Of a DNA stretch of 64,000 nt, positions 11,081 to 23,999 are shown one piece after another. The notes beneath the pieces are model-generated. The model worked only from the letters and a program-made list of their open reading frames with translations, made no database searches and was not told the origin of the DNA. Position 1 is the stretch's first letter; each line of letters starts with the position of its first letter. This DNA is from Epichloe hybrida (taxonomy: Eukaryota > Ascomycota > Sordariomycetes > Hypocreales > Clavicipitaceae): assembly GCA_019022495.1 (NCBI GenBank), contig JAFEKR010000036.1, forward strand, positions 62,001 to 126,000. Direction: 5' to 3'. The translations under genes were made by a program, and so were the position numbers.

Positions 11081-13046
11081 CAGAGTATTGTTTGTAGTGT
11101 AGTTAGTGTAGTTTTTAGGAAAAATTTGTATTTATAATGTAGTTTTTTTTTTCTTGTAGTTAATGTATTGTAGTTTTTTTTTTTTTTATAGTTAGTGTAG
11201 TGTAGTTTTTTTTTTATAGTGTAATATAGTGTAGTTTTTTTTTGCTTGTAGTGTAGTGTAGTTAGTGTAGTTACTAACTACACTAACTATAAAAACTACA
11301 AATATAGTGTTAGTAAAAAAAAAGTGGGCTTTTTTATTATATAAGGTTATTATAAGGATTAAAAGAAGGCTAGTTATATAGAAGCTTTTATTATTACCTA
11401 TTTTACCTAATTAGTTATATAATTTATAAAATTTACCTTTTTTTAAGGATTTTACTATAACTAGGGTAATTTATAATATTATAACTTTTTAATAATACTA
11501 TTATACCTAATACTTTATTTTACTAATATAACTTAAAGAAAAACCTTCTTATTATTTTATTTACTATTACTATTAATTATTTTATATTTTAAAATGTTAT
11601 TATTATTATTTTAAATAAAAAATACCCTAAACTAATAGAATAAAATTAATTAAGAAATCTAGATAAATTACTAGAAGTTAATAAAATATATACTTAGTAC
11701 TTAAATCTTATTCTTAATATAATAAGAACTTAAAAAAAGCTTAAACTATTTATTTAAGATTTAAACTAATTAAATATTACTTTTAGCTTTATAATTCTAA
11801 AGCCTTAAGAAGTTATATATAGTAACTTTATATATCTTATTACTATAATATATAAATAAAGAATATAATAAACTAATATTTATAATCTATTAATAAATAA
11901 ATAATAGTATTATTTTAATTACCCTATATAGCTTAATTAAGCTATTAAAAATAAGTTTAACTTATTTTTTAAAATAAAACTAAGACTTACTTTTATATAA
12001 TATACTATACTTATTATAAGAGCTTTAATAACTTTAATAACCTTAATTACTATTATTACTATTAATACTATTATTACTATTATTACTTAATTACTATTAT
12101 TTTACTTTTATTATTATTTTAAAAAAATATAAAAGAGAAAACATTTTTATAATATTAATATTTTTAAAAACCTTAAAATACTAAGTTATTAAAAAACTAT
12201 AGCTTTTACTATAGTAATTTACTTATAATTACTAGTATTTATATTTAAGTTATTTATTTATTTTTTATTTTTTATTAAACTTTAACACTAATAATATTAT
12301 AAGTAATCTTAGTAATCTTAGTAATCTTAGTAATCTTAGTAATCTTAGTAATCTTAGTAATCTTAGTAATCTTAGTAATCTTAGTAATCTTAGTAATACT
12401 AGTAATCTTAGTAATACTAGTAATATTAGCTATTATAAGCTATTATAAGCTATTATAAGCTATTATAAGCTATATATAATAATATATAAGCTAAGCTACT
12501 TTATATTAAGTTTACTAGTAGTTCTTTTTATAGTTTTTTTTTAAAATAAGTAATAATAATAATTTATAGAAAGATAAAATAATTTATAGAAATAGTAAAT
12601 AATATAATAAGAAGGTTTTTCTTTAAGTTATATTAGGGAAATAAAGTATTAAGTTAAATAGTATTATTCAAAAAGTATAATATTATATATAACCTTACTT
12701 AGTTATAATAAAATTATAAAAATAATATAATGTTATAAATTCTATAACTAATTTAATAAAATAAGTAATAATAAAAGCTTTTATATAACTAGCTTTCTTT
12801 TAACCTTATAAATGCTAATAACTAATAAAAAGTCTAATACTATATTTATAGTATTTATAGTTAGTGTAGTTTAGGAAAAAAAATTTAAGTGTAATATATT
12901 ATAGTTTTTTTTTTTTATAGTTAGTATAGTGTAGTTTTTTTTTCCTTATAGTTAGTGTAGTTTATAGTGTAGTGTAGTTTATAGTGTAGTTACTACATTA
13001 CACTACAAATACTACACTACACTACACGTTTTAGTGCAATACTCTG
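11081..13046 (-). mobile_element. hAT-like long-TIR element, copy 1
   Basis: 1,966 bp with ends CAGAGTATTG and CAATACTCTG and an 8-bp target GAGGTAAT at 11073-11080 and 13047-13054. CAGAG fits the hAT terminal pattern YARNG, and hAT elements make 8-bp duplications (family knowledge). Subterminal arms carry many GTAGTGTAG units. Beyond them, about 11,360-11,640 and 12,540-12,790 are inverted copies of each other (GCTAGTTATATAGAAGC versus its complement). The centre has a 9-bp tandem array. No transposase is seen. Orientation is opposite to copies 2 and 3. Confidence 0.8.
12302..12420. repeat. 9-bp tandem array (TAATCTTAG)n
   Basis: About 12-13 copies of TAATCTTAG, the last few degenerate, inside hAT-like copy 1. 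The reverse complement (ACTAAGATT) forms the arrays in copies 2 and 3. Confidence 0.9.
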
Positions 13047-16000
13047 GAGGTAATAAAGTAATATTAGGCTACGTAAAAAGAGATAATAGCTAAAATAATA
13101 GTAGGAATAGACTAGCTAGTAATAAGACTAATAACTAAAATCAGAAGCTTATAAAGTATAAATACCTTAGTAGGATTAACGCTATTAGCGTGAAATGCTA
13201 CCTAGGGAATGTTATATTTACTAAATAACTAGGGTTAGTATAATAGCTACTTAGATACTAAAGCAAGACTATTAGTATAATAGATATACTTATAGTACTA
13301 ATAGTATTAGTAACTATAGTACCCATAGGATTTTATATAATAATAGGCGAATCCACACTAGATGTAGTATTAAACTATGCATTCCCTAGGTCTAGAATAG
13401 TACGTGACTTCCTAACCTAGAAAAAGAATAGATCTAGTGTTTAATTAGAATTAGGATAACTAATAGATAGAAAATACAAAATAAAACGCGGATTTAATAT
13501 AGAAAATCACGGATATTAGACACTTTAAGCCTTATAATAAATTAGAAAAGGCTAGCAAAGACCTTATAATATATAATAGGAAGTAAACTATTTTCTATTA
13601 TATTAAATTATAGGTCTAGGCAGTTAAGGATTACTTATATTATGCTAACCTTAGTTAATAAGATATTATTTAAAAGAAAATCTAGACACTATTCTAAGGA
13701 GATATAATAGTATAGTACTAATAATATCTTAATTTAGAAGAATAAAGCACTATATTTAGTAATATACTATTAGTCTTTAAGGTAGTTTAGAAGGAATTTA
13801 GCATTTAAGTCTAGGATATAATAGCATAGCTTAATAAAGCAAAATACACTAAAGAAAACATTAAGAATAACATATCTTTTTGTGATTTTGCGTTAAAAAA
13901 TTTCTAATATACTAGAGTAAATAGCAAAACAATAGATTATTAGCTTCTAGTGCGCTTATATCTTAAACTTTATCTAGGATTACACTAGATATATCTAGTT
14001 CTAATAATAATAGATATAAGATTAGCCTATATTACTATAGTAAATAATAAAAGGTAAGATTTACATAATTACTTATAAAGTAAAGATTAGTCTATAGTTA
14101 GAAAAGGTAAAGGGAAGCTAAAAGTTTATTTTAACACTAAGATATCTAGTAGTAACTTAGAAGAGAATAAGGATAAAGCTTAAGTAAATTAAAATAAACT
14201 ATTAAACACACGATTTTAGCTAGGAAATTAATATTATAAATAGGATAATTAGAATATTTAAAGATCGTTAGGTTTTTTCTAACTAAGGCTATACTAGTAA
14301 AATACGTAAATTAAGGGATAAAACTAAAGACTATAGTAAAATAAACTATAGGAGAATAAAGGAAAGTGTCTAGGTTTTAGTTAGAATTAATAAGATAACC
14401 CCCTAGTTTAATATAATAAATAATAATTATAGGATCTAGGACTATTAAAGGCATTTAGCTAGTAGTAGTAGCCTAGGTAATTTTAATATTAGGAGAAACC
14501 ATTTACTAGGGATAAGAAATATGCTTATATTATAGTATATAATAATAATTTTAATATATAATAACATAAGACCTATCTTTAGGAATATAGTTATTATATA
14601 GCTAAAGAAAGGGAGGTTAAAGAGAATAATTATATAGAAACCTAGGTATAGGACTTAAATTTTATTAAAACTCACTTTATAGAAAATATTAAAAAGAAGG
14701 TAAATAAAAACACTATAAGAATAGATTTAATAAAGCTAAACTAACTAGTTCTAGAATAAGTAATTAAGGCTATTATAAAACTATAAGAAGTTAAATATAA
14801 TAGAAAGCAAGTAAATATGTATTTAAAGATTAATATTAAGTTTAATAATAGGGGTAAGAGTTATTAGATTTGCCTTAACTTAGGAATGTTATTAATTTTA
14901 GTAAATAAGGCATAGCTCTAGTAAAATAAATTAAATATAAAATAAGTAATATAAGAACCTAAGCCTATATCTAGAGTAAGGTCTTCCTTTTTTATAACTA
15001 AAAAAGCCACGTTTAATTTTTATATTCTAAGGATAGTTTGCGAAACTAAAATCACTAGATATTTTATAGTAATAGCAAATATAATGCTAAATCTAGGACT
15101 AAAACTATTACTAGGAACGAATTTCCTTTATAAGTATAGAGTAAAGCTTAATTTTATATGCCTTAGGGTGGTTTTTTAGTTAGTCTATAGTATAATAGTA
15201 CTAGTAAAGATTTTTAGGCTAGCTACTAAAGTTCCTTATTAGAGGGTGATTACTATATAAATAGGTTAATTCCCCTAAAAGCGTTAGTATATATACTAGT
15301 TAGTTAGAAAGTAATATAAAGAAATTAGGAAATAAGTGTGTATTATGCGTAGTTATGTTTAGAATATTTTCCTAATGCTTTGTTTAGTAATACTAGCTAA
15401 AGGCAAATAATTACCTATAACCTAACTAATAAAACCATTATAATTTATAAGTATAAAAAGGTTATATAGCTAATAGTAGCTAGCGAAGTTAATGCTAACC
15501 ACGTAATTAATAACTCTTTTGCGTATTATGCTTATTTTAGTAAAGATATTATAAAGAAAATAGAAAATAAGAATAAGGATAGTAATAAATCTAATAAGAA
15601 AAAGAATAAGCTTAACCTAAAGAAAGTTAATATAGGAGTGCTATTATATAGGATTTTATGTCTAGAAGAGATTCTATATATTACTAATAAATTTAGAGTG
15701 CGAATTGCTAATATTAACTATAAAGCTACAAGCAAATTTATCTAGCTTTCTAATAAATATAATATCTATTAAGATAGAGGCATTATTCCTATGCCTAAGG
15801 ATTAGAGTATTGCACTAAAACGTGTAGTGTAGTGTAGTATTTATAGTGTAGTGTAGTAACTACACTATAAACTACACTACACTATAAACTACACTAACTA
15901 TAAGGAAAAAAAAACTACATTACACTAACTATAAAAAAAAAAACTATAATATATTACACTATAAATTTTTTTTCCTAAACTACACTAATTACAAATACTA

Positions 16001-16397
16001 TAAATATAGTATTAGACTTTTTATTAGTTATTAGTATTATTAAGGCTAAAAGAAAGCTAGTTATATAAAAGCTTTTATTCTTATTTATTTTATTAAATTA
16101 GTTATAGAATTTATAATATTATATTATTTTAATATTTTTATTATAACTAAGTAAGGTTATATATAAAATTATACTTTTTTTAATAATACTATTTAACTTA
16201 ATGCTTTATTTTACTAATATAACTTAAAGAAAAACCTTATTATATTATTTACTATTTCTATGAATTATTTTATATTTCTATAAATTATTATTATTACTTA
16301 TTTAAAAACACTTTAAAAAGAACTACTAGTAAACTTAATATAAGTAGCTTATTATACCTTATTATACCTTATTATACCTTATAATAGCTTATAATAC

Positions 16398-16476
16398 TAA
16401 GATTACTAAGATTACTAAGATTACTAAGATTACTAAGATTACTAAGATTACTAAGATTACTAAGATTACTAAGTTA
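16398..16476. repeat. 9-bp tandem array (ACTAAGATT)n in copy 2
   Basis: About eight to nine perfect units, complementary to the array of copy 1. Confidence 0.88.
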
Positions 16477-16666
16477 AAGTTTAATAATAAATAAATAAAT
16501 AAATAACTTAAATATAAATACTAGTAATTATAAGTAAATTACTATAGTAAAAGCTATAGTTTTTAATAACTTAGTATTCTAAGGTTTTTAAAAATATTAA
16601 TATTATAAAAATGTTTTCTCTTTTATGTTTTTTTAAAATAATAATAAAAGTGAAATAATAGTAATT

Positions 16667-16780
16667 ATAGTAATAATAGTAATTATAGTAATTATAGTAA
16701 TTATAGTAATTATAGTAATTATAGTAATTATAGTAATTATAGTAATTATAGTAATTATAGTAATTATAGTAATTATAGGT
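16667..16780. repeat. 9-bp tandem array (GTAATTATA)n in copy 2
   Basis: About 12 units, present only in copy 2. At the same place copy 3 has a single GTAATTAAGG-type remnant, so the array expanded in one copy. Confidence 0.88.
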
Positions 16781-17743
16781 TATAAAAGTTATTAAAGCTT
16801 TTATAATAAGTATAGTATATTATATAAAACTAAGTCTTAGTATTATTTTTAAAAATAAGTTAAACTTATTTTTTATAGCTTATTTAAGCTATATAGGGTA
16901 ATTAAAATAATACTATTAGTTATCTATTAATAAATTATAAATATTAGTCCATTATATTCTTTCTTTATATATTATTATAATAAGATATATAAAGTTACTA
17001 TATATAACTTCTTAAAGCTTTAGAATTATAAAGCTTAAAGTAATATTTAATTAGTTTAAATAGTAAATAAATAGTTTTAGCTTTTTTAAAGTTCTTATTA
17101 TATAACTAATAATATATTAATACTAAGTATATACTTTATTAACTTCTTATTATTTATTTAGATTTATTAACTAATTATATTATATTAGTTTAGGGTATTT
17201 TTAATTAAAATAATAATAATAAATTATAGAAATAGTAAATAATTAGTATTAATAGTAAATAAAAGAATAAGTTAGTTTTTCTTAAAGTTATATTAGTAAA
17301 ATAAAGTAATAAGTATAATAGTATTATTAAAAAGGTATAATATTATAAATAACCCTAGTTATAGTAAAATCCTTAAAAAAAGGTAAATATTATAAATTCT
17401 ATAACTAATTAAGTAAAATAGGTAATAATAAAAGCTTCTATATAACTAGCTTTCTTTTAATCCTTATAATAACATTATATAATAAAAAGGCCTACTTTTT
17501 TTTACTAACACTAATTTGTAGTTTTTGTAGTTTTTGTAGTTAGTGTAGTTAGTAACTACACTACACTACAAGCAAAAAAAACTATAATACACTACACTAT
17601 AAAAAAAAAAAAACTACACTACACTAACTATAAAAAAAAAAACTACAATATATTAACTACAAGAAAAAAAAAACTACATTATAAATACAAAATTTTCCTA
17701 AAAACTACACTAACTACACTACAAACAATACTCTGCTAAGGAT

Positions 17744-20700
17744 AAGAAAATAAGGATTAATCTTATTAATAGGTAGTAATATTAAATAAAGCTAATTAGA
17801 CCTTATAGATTAGGTAGCTAAGATATAAGTAAACTTAATAAAGTATATAATAAACTTTACCTAAAAGGGAAGATAATATACCTAGATAAGCTAGTAGCTA
17901 TAGCGTGCCTAGTGTTTATAGTCTAGTAAGAAACTAGTTAGAAAAGGAAGGGAAAAGTTATAATTAATATAAGACCACTTAATAATATAGTAATGCTAGA
18001 TATATACCCTTTACTAAACTAAAGTGATATTATAGATAATACCTATAGTAAGGAGGTTTATTCTTTATTTAATAAAATAGGATTTTTCTACTAGCTACTA
18101 GTTAGAAAAGACCACTAGGCACGCATAGTAGTTATATTAAATTAAGGCCTTAAGGCATTAAATGTGGCTTTAATAGGATATAAGAATTCCCTTGCTTTTG
18201 CCTAATGATTTATAGATAAATTATTCTGAAAATATAAACATTTTATATAAGTATATATTAACAATATTATTATATTTTTAGATAGTATTAAGGAGCATTT
18301 AGTTTACCTTAATATTATGCTTAAAATCCTTAAGGAAAATAGGATAATAATTACTATAAAAAAGTCTTTTATTAGTTACCTAGCTATTTAACTACTTAGT
18401 TTTATTATAAATAGTAATAGAATTATTAATACTAATAATAGACTTAAAGCCTTTTAAAAAATAATCTTTCTAAGTAATTTATTAAGTCTTAAAACTTTTA
18501 TTAGAATAGCTAGTTTCCTCTATAATAGAATCCCGTGGTTTAATATATAAATCTAACTATTATAGGAATGTAAAATAGCGTTATTAAAGGAGTTTTATAA
18601 TAAGGATAAGAAAATCACTAGTATCTTAAAGCTAGTATAGAAAAGATTAATATAATAAAAGATATTTTTACTAACTAAGGAGAAGAAAAAGGCTTTTAAA
18701 GATATTAAAACATTCTTAAGTAAGAAATAAACCCTATAGCATTATAATCTAAGGAAGCTGCTCTTCCTTAAAATTAATGCCTATAAGGAAGGATTTAGTT
18801 TATATGCGTTTTAATTACAAAAAGAATAGGATAGTTAAAGTATTCCTAGAAGGGATATTAAGAGTAACTAAATATAGCTAATCCTATTTCTTTTAAGGGT
18901 AATATTAAGTGTTAAGAAATAATATAGTTTAACTAAAGCAAAAGTAGCTATAATTATATAGAGTGTTAGGAAGCTCTGAAAAATGGTTTAATTTAATAAC
19001 GCAGTGGTTAATATATTAACTAACTATTCTCTAGTAAAAGGCATTATTAAATATACCTCCTTATTAACAATAGATTTAGATAAGGCTAATCTAAAATTAG
19101 CTAAGGTTACGAATTATCTATTATAATTTAACTTAAAAGTAATATATATACTAGGAGTGCTTAATATAGTGCTAGATACACTTTTAAGGTTACTAGTAAA
19201 GGTAACCTATAAGGAAGTAGCGTAAAAAAGTTAATATAATAAACTAGATATAAGCGTATATTTTGCTAATAAGGAATACATTATAACTACGATAATTAAT
19301 AATAACCTTAAGGCTAGAATTATCTAAGGGTATTAATCTAACCAAAAGTTTAGCTAAATTATTATAGCTATAAGAGTGTACTAAGAGAGATAAGTAGTAA
19401 AGAATGCCTAGATTAAACTAAAAATTCCCCTATATAGATAGGATTTATGTAAGGATAGTTTATTATACTATTATAGTGAAAATAGGTTTTTCTATCTTTA
19501 TATTCTAATAATAGAGGTTAAATCTATACTATAACTAGTTTATAATAAATAATAACATTTCGGAATTACTAGGATAGTAGTGGAGCTTTAATTAGTGTGT
19601 TTCCTATAAATAAGCTAATAGATTTATAACTATATAGCTTATTACATAGTATGTTAGGAGAATGTAATTAATTGCTTAAAACCACTAGGAGAGTTATAAC
19701 CTTTATAGTTAAAACTAATGCCTTTCTATATAATTTTACTTAACTTTATAATGGATATACTAGAAGTATTAGCTATAAATATAATATAGCAAATAGAAGG
19801 ATATATAACATATAATTTGTTATACCTAGTAAATTACCTGTTTAGCAAAAGGACTTTTCTAATACTAGGGTATACTATATACCTAGTAGAAATATAGGCG
19901 GAATTACTCCTTTATACACTATATATTATAGATTAGGGATTACTAAGGCAAATTATTAGTAATAGAGATCTAAAATTTATATCTAATATATAGAAAGAGA
20001 TATTTAGATACATAGGAGTTAGACTTCTTATAGGCATAGTATACTATCCCTAAATAAATAGAATAGTAAAAAGGAAAAATTAAATAGTAATAATTATAAT
20101 TAGTATAGTGATAGACCTAGATATAGCGTGAATATTACTACTTCTAGCGCTATAGCATTAACTAAATAATACTATAGTAGTAAGCATAAGGCAAGTGCCT
20201 AATAAGCTATTATATGGATTTTGCCCTTTAAGCATTATTAATCTTCTTTCTCTAAATAATATAACTAACACTAGGGCTAGCGTAAATAATATAGTAGTAT
20301 TATAAAAGCTATACTAGCATAAGGCTTAGCTAGTAATTATAATAGCTACTACCCTTACTAAGATTTAGTATAATAATTATTATAAACTAGTTAATATTAA
20401 TATAAGGGATATAGTGTATCTATAATTACATAAGGGATATAAGTTACTTAGTAAGCCTAAGAAAAAATAGTTACTATAGAGAGTAAGGCTATATAAGGTA
20501 CTAGAAAAGGTAAACCTATTAGCATATTAATTAGATTTCCCTCTAGACTCTTAAGTCTATCTAGTAGTGTTAGTAATATAGTTATAAAAACTAGCATAAG
20601 GAAAGGATTTATTTAATAGGGAAGAACTAGCTTTACTACTAATTATATTTAATAATCTAAAGGAAGTGAATTATTAGGAGATTAAATAAATCTATAGTTA

Positions 20701-20870
20701 TTAGGTTAAGATTTTTAAATAAACTAAAATAGTAAGAGTGAAATTCCTTATTAGATAAAAGGGATATATAGCTAAAGATAATTAATAGATAGCTAAAAAC
20801 AAAATGCAAATTAATATAGCTAAGATAGTGAAAGACTACCTTAAGAAAAACCTAATTAATTAGCAAAGAG
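17744..20870 (+). pseudogene. Reverse transcriptase, RNase H, integrase and chromodomain of gypsy B
   Basis: Read through RIP stops, this is a Ty3/gypsy pol. The reverse transcriptase lies at about 17,890-18,480 with GYKNSLAFA, then the catalytic box VYINNIIIF at 18251-18277. Family members have DD where this copy has NN, as expected from G-to-A RIP. RNase H is near 18,760-18,830 (FLKINAYKEGF). Integrase is at about 19,700-20,170, with a SDRDPKF-like segment decayed to SNRDLKF and a YYPQINRIVKR block. A chromodomain-like end lies at about 20,660-20,860 (VKFLIRQKGY). The start joins the protease part across the hAT2 site with one CTAAGGAT removed. Confidence 0.75.
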
Positions 20871-21387
20871 AATACATAAAGAAAGGCCTTAATTTGCCTA
20901 TAGAATAGTAATAATAAAGGAAAAAGTTAATAGTAAACGGCTAGATTTAATAGGATAGATTAAAGCCACTAGACTCTTTTATATATATTACTCTTTTACG
21001 CTAACTAGAGGAAGCTTACTACACTCTTACTTTGCATTATCCCCTAACACCACTACTACTTATATATAGTTAAATCTAATAGAAGCGTAGTTAAATCTAT
21101 CTTAGTCTTATTTTTACTTAATAGCCTATAAGCCTAAAAATAATAATATAGGTTATGAAGTTTTCTAAAAGCTATAAGAAATAGAATTAATCTAGCTATA
21201 GGAAATATAGAATTATAATAACTATAAGAAATATTAAGTGAAACATAAAAATATTACACTAGAAGTTAAATATAAGCTTTATAGACATTATATAAATCTA
21301 TACTATAACCTAGAAGCTATACTAGATTTTATTTGTTTTAATAATAAGGTTAATATATATAATTAAACACTTTATAAGCAAATATAG

Positions 21388-21604
21388 TGTTATGGACTGG
21401 CCTCTAGGCTACTGCGATAGGGCGTTAATATAGTATTAAGAGACTTAAGGAAAAAGGAGGAAGAGTAAGAGGCTATCCCTAGTAGTGCCCCTTATACCCC
21501 CTTAGCTACTTATATAAGCTTCCTTTCCCTACCCTAACTACTTCTATTACTTCTCTCTCTAACTACTATATAAATAATACTTAAGTAAAGCCTAAGCCCT
21601 TATA
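21388..21604 (-). repeat. 3' LTR of gypsy C
   Basis: 217 bp. It pairs with 28660-28876; differences are mostly transitions. It is the 3' LTR because the coding strand is minus. Confidence 0.87.
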
Positions 21605-22390
21605 TATACCCTTACTTACCTATTATTAATAAACTCCCCTTTATATTAACCCCTAGTAATATGCGTAATACTTATATTATATATACCCTTAGTTATTATA
21701 ATAAAAACTACCCTTACTAATAGCTATCTATAAAGCATCTAATAGGCACCTGCCTTACTACTTTATTATCTATTATAGTAACCCCCTTACTTCTAGGTGT
21801 TATTTCGTAGTGTGCGTAATATATTTGCCTTGCTAATAGGTTATTTATTATGAATAATTACCCTACCCTTACCTATTATATGTAATATATTTACCTTACT
21901 AATAGGTTATTTATTATAAATAATTGCCCTACCCTTACCTATTTATAGTATACCTAATATAGGTATAACTTTTACTATAAATATCTTACTTTAGCTTATA
22001 TTTATCTTACTTTCCCCTTTATATAATACTATCCCTCTATTATTATAATCCTATTATACTTTCCCTATTATCCTATTAGTTCTCTTCTTCTAAATAATTA
22101 TTTTCTTTACTAAAATACTTTAATACTAAACTAATACCCTTATTCCTATAGCTCTAGTAGCTATAGGAGTAGCTACTCTTACTATACTAATATCCTATTT
22201 TATTAGTAAGTACCTTATAAAGAGAAACTCTAATAATAAATAGTATACTATACTTAAATTAGTCTAGTGTCCTTATAGTTCTTATATTAAATAAGCTCTT
22301 ACTACTAGTATCTTAAACTATTATTTACCCTAAAGTAAGGAGTTATATTCTCCTTATTAGTAGTATTATATTACCTATATATAGTATACT

Positions 22391-22660
22391 TGTCACGGCT
22401 TGCACCGAAAGGTTAAGAACGAAGTAATAGCTAAGACTATCGCAGTCACTGCTAGATAGATGCTAGCTAGGGGCAGGTGCGTGAAGGTTTTAATCTCTAA
22501 CCTAGCACTAATAATATGCGCAGTCTTTAATAAATACCCTGCTCTATAAGCACGTGACTATCTCGTAGCTAGCTAGCCTCTTTGTTATCCACATAGCCTA
22601 AAGGTTCTCCGAAGACTCGCTTTAATGAACATCCTATCTTTGACCTCTGCGCTCCTGATA
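22391..22660. mobile_element. Solo LTR D inside gypsy C
   Basis: A 270-bp island with near-normal GC, bounded by TGTCACGG and CTCCTGATA (CA to TA by one RIP-type change; TGTCA and TGACA would be perfect inverted ends). The 5-bp ATACT is at 22386-22390 and 22661-22665. A full element with one LTR left after recombination explains it. It is not similar to the LTRs of A, B or C. Confidence 0.75.
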
Positions 22661-23999
22661 ATACTAGGCTTTTATTTACTAACTTATAACTCTAATATAC
22701 CCTTAAGGATCTTAAGGCTAAAATTACTATAGGTATATATATTATTAAACCTAGAGTCCCTAAGACTATAACCACTAAGAAAAAGATACTTATCTTATTA
22801 TAAAGATATTACTATCTTATTAGTTACTAGAATACTCTCCTTAGCTAGGCGTAATTTAACCTAGCTCCTATACACTTAGCTCTTAGGGTGTCTCTAGCTA
22901 TAAATACCCTTATAATAAATATAACTAGCCTTAATATTATCCCCTTTATTAGCGCTAGCCCTTTAGCTAGTTATAGTATAGTATAGTATAGTTTATATAA
23001 TAAGTTACTAGTATTTTATTCTAATAAAACTAATAGGTTATTAGTAGCCTAAATACTATATATAAAGAAATATATAAATAGTTTACTACCTTTATCTAGG
23101 TACTTACCCCTTATTATTATAGTAGGAACTAATACTATTATTAAATTACTAAGTTAAGTAATAACTTTCCTTTTTATTATTACTAGTAGCTTACTTATCT
23201 TCTCTTTAAGTTAAAGTTAGCTAGTTTTCCTTCTAAATATACCCCTAGAAACCCTAAAGCTAAGTAACCCCTAGCTAGAAATAATATTTCTTATCTTACT
23301 AGAATTACTATTCTTACTTACTATCCTCCCCCTTATACTCTAGTTATACCTTTACTTATATATACTTTATATACTAACCTTACTTATACTATTTAAAACC
23401 TAGGTTATATCCCTAGTAAATAACTCTTTATACTATAACTATTATAAAGTAAATATACTATAGCTATATTAGTAAAGCACTAACTTTAAATAGAGGTAAT
23501 ATATACTTATATAAACTCTTCTATTAATTTAAATAAAGACTTAAAGAATAATTATTCCCTTTAAGTAATAGTAGTAAACTATAATATATTAGTATTATAA
23601 ATATATATAGGAGTCTTTATAAATAAATAAGTTTTCTAAAATTAACTTAGTTTATTATTATATTATATATCTCCTTATTTTACCTTAAACTTATTAAGGG
23701 CCTATATTTATACTATATTCTCTAATAGTTCCTATATAGGCTATATATAGCTTACTTACTTAATAAGTATATTATATCTCTTACCTTAGCCTAGGGCATT
23801 CTAAGCTACTAGGATTTACTTAACCTAATATTCCTTAATAAGTTTATTATTACTCTTTACTAGGACTTATTCTAGTCCTAGATAGGAGTCCTAGAGCTTC
23901 TAACTAGGGAGAGGGTTCTTTATAGTATGTTTAATAAGGTCTATATAAAATACTAGGTAAATACCTCTTAGGATATTAAGCTATACTATAAGTAATATT

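Larger units (their letters stand above)
10700..15794 (+). pseudogene. gag and protease region of gypsy B (interrupted by hAT1)
   Basis: Plus-strand conceptual translation with RIP stops ignored gives coding-like sequence from about 10,700 to 11,080 and from 13,055 to 15,794. It reads on across the hAT1 site (IGGNKVILGYVKRD) once one GAGGTAAT is removed. About 13,540-14,220 looks gag-like (Lys/Gln/Leu-rich, AVKDYLYYANL type). About 14,840-15,220 looks like a retropepsin region: a YRICLDLG-type segment, then LLLGTNFLYK. Most stops are TAG/TAA where CAG, CAA or TGG would be expected. I did not find a convincing zinc knuckle. Confidence 0.6.
15803..17735 (+). mobile_element. hAT-like long-TIR element, copy 2
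   Basis: 1,933 bp, starting TAGAGTATTGCACTAAAACG and ending CAATACTCTG, with target CTAAGGAT at 15795-15802 and 17736-17743. The first base T is a likely C-to-T change. It shares subterminal GTAGTGTAG units, long inverted arms (about 16,010-16,280 versus 17,260-17,480) and 9-bp arrays with the other copies. It lies between the protease and reverse transcriptase parts of gypsy B. Confidence 0.82.

Noticed and set aside
12302..12420. CRISPR-like regular repeats
   Set aside because: Pure 9-bp tandem array without spacers, in a fungal transposon.
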